NCBI RefSeq assembly: GCF_001612765.1
Contig: NZ_BDBB01000063.1
Location: forward strand, 1 to 34,549
Source: Nocardia arthritidis NBRC 100137
Lineage (GTDB): Bacteria > Actinomycetota > Actinomycetes > Mycobacteriales > Mycobacteriaceae
DNA: 34,549 nucleotides
Direction: 5' to 3'
The notes beneath the pieces were generated by a model. The model saw only the letters and a program-made list of their open reading frames with translations. It was not told where the DNA came from and did not search any database. Each line of letters begins with the position of its first letter. Position 1 is the stretch's first letter. The position numbers were made by a program, and so were the translations under genes. Positions 30,865 through 34,549 of this stretch are shown piece by piece.

Positions 30865-31172
30865 TGCTGGCCGCCGGAATCATCGCTCTCGCCGCGGGCA
30901 CCTACGCGTTTCGCTGGGCCGGGCCCGCGCTGCGCGAGCGGGTGCGCATTCCGGCGCGCGTGGTGCGCTTGCTGGAAATCGGCGCCGTCGTGCTGCTGGC
31001 CGCGGTGGTGGCCGTGACCACCCTGCCGATCGGCACCGCGAGCCTCGGATTCGCCGTGCCCGCAGGCGTTCTCGTCGGTGGAGTGCTGGCCTGGTACCGA
31101 CGCCCGATCTTGCTGGTCATGCTCGCCGCCGCCGCGACAGCGGCACTCCTTCGCTCGATCGGCGTCCCCTGA
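30861..31172 (+). CDS. azlD: AzlD-type branched-chain amino acid exporter, small subunit
   Basis: 103 aa from the GTG at 30861, which overlaps the azlC stop by 4 nt (GTGA); the ATG at 30864 is the alternative. Three or four hydrophobic segments, with AGTYAFRWAGPALRERV near the N-terminus and RLLEIGAVVLLAAVVAVTTL, are typical of AzlD. It is the small partner subunit needed for AzlC function. Confidence 0.88.
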   Translation: MMLAAGIIALAAGTYAFRWAGPALRERVRIPARVVRLLEIGAVVLLAAVVAVTTLPIGTASLGFAVPAGVLVGGVLAWYRRPILLVMLAAAATAALLRSIGVP

Positions 31173-31425
31173 CGGGCCCGAGCATGCTCCCTGCCACCTT
31201 TTTTCGCGAAGGGCGGCCCGTCCCCTCCTGCCGACGGCGCCGCCCATACCATCGATCGCTCCCGGGCGTCCACGTGCTGCCGGGTCCGCCTCGCGCATGG
31301 AAATAACGCTGCGTACAGCACGACCGAACTCGATGGTGACCGTTCGGAGACGGATGACACGGACGTAGACATCCGAGCAGTGCAACGGTGCCCGAGGTCC
31401 GCAGCGGTTTCGGCGCGCGGCACGC
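31173..31425. other. Intergenic region between convergent genes
   Basis: About 250 bp with no recognisable gene. It has a T-tract (CCTTTTTTCG) about 25-35 bp after the azlD stop without a clear stem before it, and a loose GGGCGGC/GCCGCCC inverted repeat (about 31212-31246) with a 20-nt loop that could terminate azlCD. Confidence 0.4.
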
Positions 31426-32094
31426 TCAACGCGGTAGCAGGGGAATCCCTCCGCCGAGCCGCCGAGCCACCGAGCCGTAGCGGGCGTCGAGCCGCAGCCA
31501 AGTCCTGGTCGCCCGGACGCGCACGATCTCGGTGGGCGGGATGCGACGGGCGTCGGCCTTCTCCCCCGAATGCGGGATGAAGTCCATGGCCGTGAGGGCG
31601 AAGACGACCCGCATCGGCACCTGCACCCGGGTGCCCGCGCCGGACACGGTCAGCACCGTCTGATCGAGCAACGAGGCGGGCGGGCCGTGGCTGCTGCCGT
31701 GTTCCTTCGCCAGCTGCGCACCCTGCTCGGCGAGTTCCACCAAGGTGCGCGCGGGCACGTCGTCGACGTGCGCGAAACCGTCCGTCGGCGGCAGCGCGCC
31801 ACGCCACGCGGAATCCATGGAAAATCCCAGGTCGATCGGACCGCCGCGCGCCGAACCGGCCAGCACGAGATCGGCGCCGACGGTCACGTCGTCGACACCG
31901 AGCTCGGCGACCACGGTGCGCATGGCCAGCGCCTCGAAACCCGTCGCCACCCAGGCCGCGACGTACTTCTCTCCGCGGCGGCGCAAACGCACCACCGCCG
32001 CCGGGTCCAGCCGCACGGCCCTGGTCAGAAACGTCGCGAGGTTCTCTCGCTCCGCCGGATCCGGCACATGCAGCACTCGTTGTTCCGCTATCAC
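31426..32094 (-). CDS. Conserved hypothetical protein (Rv2474c-like)
   Basis: 222 aa from the GTG at 32092-32094, with GGAG 5 nt upstream. Soluble, with no signal peptide or membrane segment. Segments include LATFLTRAVRLDPAAVVRLR, VGADLVLAGSA, SLLDQTVLTVSG and VQVPMRVVFALTAMDFIP. I recognise no catalytic motif. Position next to a thioesterase and gdh matches Rv2474c in M. tuberculosis (from memory), so it is a conserved member of this gdh operon with unknown role. The 45-bp gap after the thioesterase gene suggests co-transcription. Confidence 0.75.
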   Translation of the reverse strand: MIAEQRVLHVPDPAERENLATFLTRAVRLDPAAVVRLRRRGEKYVAAWVATGFEALAMRTVVAELGVDDVTVGADLVLAGSARGGPIDLGFSMDSAWRGALPPTDGFAHVDDVPARTLVELAEQGAQLAKEHGSSHGPPASLLDQTVLTVSGAGTRVQVPMRVVFALTAMDFIPHSGEKADARRIPPTEIVRVRATRTWLRLDARYGSVARRLGGGIPLLPR

Positions 32095-32139
32095 GGCAGC
32101 TCCGCCGTCAGCACTCGACGATCATCGACGCGCGGCCAC

Positions 32140-32604
32140 TCACTCCATCCATTCGGACAGGTAATCACGCTCGGCGTCGGTGAGCCTGCGCAATCGCTGC
32201 GCCCGCATGTCGAATGCCGCGATCTGCGTGGACGCGACCACGGCCGCGGGCGAATCGGGCTGCGCGCCCGCCGCCCGCACCTCGTAGCCGATGGTGAAGT
32301 CGACCGCGCGCAACTGCTCGATCCACATGGCGATATCCAGCGGCGTGTCCTCGTGCCGCAGCTGGCCGCGGTAGCGGACCCGCAGGTCCGCGAGTACGCA
32401 GCCCTCGCGCAGCGGGGCGGTCGGACGACCGTCCTCGAACAGCCACGGAATCCGCGCCTCTTCCAGCAACGTCACCATCCGGGCATGGTTGACGTGCTGG
32501 AACACGTCCATGTCCGACCACCTGACGTCCACCTTGGCGTGGAAACGCCTGGGCAGCACGAGGCTGCCCGCCGCCTTCCCACTTCCACTCACCGAACTCG
32601 TCAA
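32140..32604 (-). CDS. Acyl-CoA thioesterase, hotdog (4HBT) fold (Rv2475c-like)
   Basis: 154 aa. Start TTG at 32602-32604 overlaps the gdh stop (TTGA) and has GGAGG 7 nt upstream. The hotdog signature RWSDMDVFQHVNHARMVTLL carries the Asp and His-Val-Asn residues of 4-hydroxybenzoyl-CoA thioesterase-like enzymes; VRYRGQLRHEDTPLDIAMWI and the C-terminal FDMRAQRLRRL strand complete the fold. It probably hydrolyses an acyl-CoA; chain length is unknown. It is translationally coupled to gdh, as Rv2475c follows Rv2476c. Confidence 0.88.
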   Translation of the reverse strand: MTSSVSGSGKAAGSLVLPRRFHAKVDVRWSDMDVFQHVNHARMVTLLEEARIPWLFEDGRPTAPLREGCVLADLRVRYRGQLRHEDTPLDIAMWIEQLRAVDFTIGYEVRAAGAQPDSPAAVVASTQIAAFDMRAQRLRRLTDAERDYLSEWME

Positions 32605-34549
32605 CGCGGTACCTCCGATTGAGCGCCCACCCCGCTCACCATGCTCCGCACTTGCCGCGCTGCAACCGACAACGTGGCGAGATCGTGGGTTCCGGACTCG
32701 AACAACTCCGACAGCGCCGCCCTGGCTCGGCCGAGGCGGGACTGATTCTTCGACTCCCAGTATGCAATCTTCTCATCCGCCGTCTCCTCGGGGTCACCGC
32801 CGGAGAGCACGTCGAGGGTGAGCGAGCGCAGCGACCCGTACATGTCGTCGCGCAGCGCGAGCCGCGCCAGCGCGTGCCAGCGGTCACCGCGTTCGAGGTG
32901 ACTGACCGCCTGCAACAGCCAGTCGATCTTGAGGTGATCGTTGAGCGCGTAGTACAGCGACCCGACCTCGTCGCCGTCCCGGTCGGTGATATCGGCGATG
33001 TCCACGATGTCCAGCAGCGGGAACAGGTGGAGCAGGCCGAAGACCTCGGTGGCCAGATCGGTCGGCGCGCCGCGGGCGATCAGCTCGGCGGACCGGGCGG
33101 TGAGGGTCGACACGTGGTGTCCGCGCAGCCATCCCGGCACCTTCGGGGCCAGTTCGCGCACGTCGGCCCGGTACCGGCTGATTTCCGAGCCCACCGCGAT
33201 CGGCTGCGGCCGGTTGCTCAGCAGCCAGCGGGAGGCCCGGTCCAGCGTGCGCTTCGTCTCCAGTTCGAGCAGGTCGCGCACCGACGTGGGCGCGTCGCAC
33301 GCACGGATTCGCGTCCACATCTGGTGCAGGTCGAAGATCCCGCTGGCGGCGGCGAAAGCGCGCACCGCGTCGGTGGTGGTGGCGCCGACCTCCTCGTTGA
33401 GCCGGTGCGCGTAGGTGATGCCACCGTAGTCCACCATCTCGTTGGCGATCATGGTCGTGACGATCTCCCGGCGCAGCCGGTGCCGCTTGATCGCCGCCCC
33501 GAAACGGTCGCGCAGCGGTGTCGGGAAGTAATGCGGCAGCCGCATGGCGAAGTACTGGCTGTCGGGTAGGTCGGAGTCGAGCAGATCGGCCTTGAGCGAG
33601 AGCTTCACATGCGCCATCAGATTGGCCAGCTCCGGCGACGCCAGCCCGGAGCCTTCTTCCAGCCTGCGCTTCATCTCCTGATCCGAGGGCAACGCCTCGA
33701 GTTCTCGATCCAGGCCGCGACGCTGTTCGAGATCCTCGACGAGCCGCATCTGCACTCTCAGCATCTGCGACGCCTCGGTGCGCGAGATACCCATGAGGAA
33801 GTTCTGCGCCACGTTGTCCCGCAGGACCATTTGCGCGACCTCGTCGGTCATCGAGGCAAGCAGCGGATTGCGGTCGTCCGGCGGCAGCTGACCGCTGGAG
33901 ACGACGGCATCGAGCAGGATCTTGATGTTGACCTCGTGGTCGGAGCAGTCCACGCCCGCCGAGTTGTCCAAGGCGTCGGTGTTCATCTTGCCGCCGTTGC
34001 GGCAGAACTCGATGCGGCCCAGCGCAGTCGCACCGAGATTGCCGCCTTCGCCGATCACCTTGACCCGCAGTTTGTTCCCGTTGACGCGAACCGGGTCGTT
34101 GGACTTGTCGCCCACCTCGGCATTGGTCTCGCTGCTCGCCTTGATGTAGGTGCCGATCCCGCCGTTCCACAGCAGATCGACCGGGGCGAGCAGGATGGCG
34201 CGGACCAGATCCGGCGGCGACAGCGAGACGACGTCATCGCCGAGGCCCAGCGCCGCCCTGGCCTGCGGACTGATCGGCACAGCCTTCACGGTGCGGTCCC
34301 ACACACCTCCGCCGGGGCTGATCAGCGACGTGTCGTAATCCGCCCACGACGACCTCGGCAACGCGAACATCCGCTGCCGCTCCCGGTACGAACGCGCCGC
34401 GTCCGGGTCGGGATCGAGGAAGATGTGGCGGTGGTCGAAGGCCGCCACGAGACGAATATGCTCCGACAACAGCATGCCGTTGCCGAAGACGTCGCCGCTC
34501 ATGTCACCGACGCCGACGACGGTGAAATCCTGGGTCTGCGTATCGATGT
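32601..34549 (-). CDS. gdh: Large NAD-dependent glutamate dehydrogenase, C-terminal part
   Basis: The last 648 residues of a gene that continues past the right edge; the frame is open to 34549 (IDTQTQDFTVVGVGDMSGDV at the edge), so the internal ATG at 34502 is not the start. Full-length relatives (Rv2476c, Streptomyces type) are about 1,600 residues. Conserved catalytic-domain blocks are VGVGDMSGDVFGNGML, LLWNGGIGTYIKAS, VIGEGGNLGATALGRIEF and ALDNSAGVDCSDHEVNIKIL, followed by the long helical C-terminal domain. It oxidises glutamate to 2-oxoglutarate and ammonia using NAD. In mycobacteria this enzyme is inhibited by GarA. It is the first visible gene of an operon with the thioesterase and Rv2474c-like genes. 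Confidence 0.95.
   Translation of the reverse strand, partial: IDTQTQDFTVVGVGDMSGDVFGNGMLLSEHIRLVAAFDHRHIFLDPDPDAARSYRERQRMFALPRSSWADYDTSLISPGGGVWDRTVKAVPISPQARAALGLGDDVVSLSPPDLVRAILLAPVDLLWNGGIGTYIKASSETNAEVGDKSNDPVRVNGNKLRVKVIGEGGNLGATALGRIEFCRNGGKMNTDALDNSAGVDCSDHEVNIKILLDAVVSSGQLPPDDRNPLLASMTDEVAQMVLRDNVAQNFLMGISRTEASQMLRVQMRLVEDLEQRRGLDRELEALPSDQEMKRRLEEGSGLASPELANLMAHVKLSLKADLLDSDLPDSQYFAMRLPHYFPTPLRDRFGAAIKRHRLRREIVTTMIANEMVDYGGITYAHRLNEEVGATTTDAVRAFAAASGIFDLHQMWTRIRACDAPTSVRDLLELETKRTLDRASRWLLSNRPQPIAVGSEISRYRADVRELAPKVPGWLRGHHVSTLTARSAELIARGAPTDLATEVFGLLHLFPLLDIVDIADITDRDGDEVGSLYYALNDHLKIDWLLQAVSHLERGDRWHALARLALRDDMYGSLRSLTLDVLSGGDPEETADEKIAYWESKNQSRLGRARAALSELFESGTHDLATLSVAARQVRSMVSGVGAQSEVPR

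Overview
The window is high-GC actinobacterial DNA (roughly 65-70% G+C by eye). It has GTG and TTG starts, a WhiB-family regulator, a mycothiol-system DsbA-like protein, a CtaJ-like respiratory subunit and a large NAD-dependent glutamate dehydrogenase. These point to Mycobacteriales, and Nocardia or a close relative is the best guess. From memory of M. tuberculosis gene order, positions 14.6-34.5 kb largely follow the Rv2464c-Rv2476c neighbourhood (nei-like, rpiB, Rv2466c, pepN, Rv2468c/Rv2468A, Rv2469c, glbO, aglA, Rv2474c, Rv2475c, gdh), with insertions and one apparent block inversion.

Region 1 (1-8.1 kb, all minus strand) is the most unusual part. It is a compact, translationally coupled operon resembling a Gram-positive type IV secretion (conjugation) module: a TcpC/VirB8-like protein, a small two-TM protein, a PrgI-like two-TM protein, a VirB4-like ATPase, a TrbL/VirB6-like multi-TM protein, an NlpC/P60-like protein and a Gly/Pro-rich protein that runs off the left edge. 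The order matches conB-conC-conD-conE-conG-cwlT of ICEBs1. No relaxase, coupling protein or integrase lies in the window.

Region 2 (8.1-12.1 kb) holds regulatory or sensory genes: a PAS/DUF5593-like protein, a degenerate ROK-family protein in an apparent operon with a WhiB-like protein, and a divergent MerR regulator. Region 3 (12.4-14.6 kb) holds tRNA-Pro(TGG) and tRNA-Gly(TCC), about 0.9 kb with no convincing gene, then a GGDEF diguanylate cyclase preceded by an overlapping small leader ORF.

Region 4 (14.6-25.4 kb) contains a Fpg/Nei DNA glycosylase, rpiB, an M48 metalloprotease, an Rv2466c-like thioredoxin-fold protein, a FAD reductase, a YCII (DGPF) protein coupled to an ECF42-type sigma factor, a Nudix hydrolase, purC and pepN. 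Region 5 (25.4-34.5 kb) contains DUF5130 and CtaJ-like genes, alpha-glucosidase, truncated haemoglobin GlbO, an HNH nuclease, an XRE-cupin regulator divergent from azlCD, and a gdh - thioesterase - Rv2474c-like operon entering from the right edge.

Strong hairpins separate two of the convergent gene pairs (M48/Rv2466c-like and pepN/DUF5130). Several genes have no Shine-Dalgarno and may be leaderless. All family calls come from reading motifs by eye; no database search was run.
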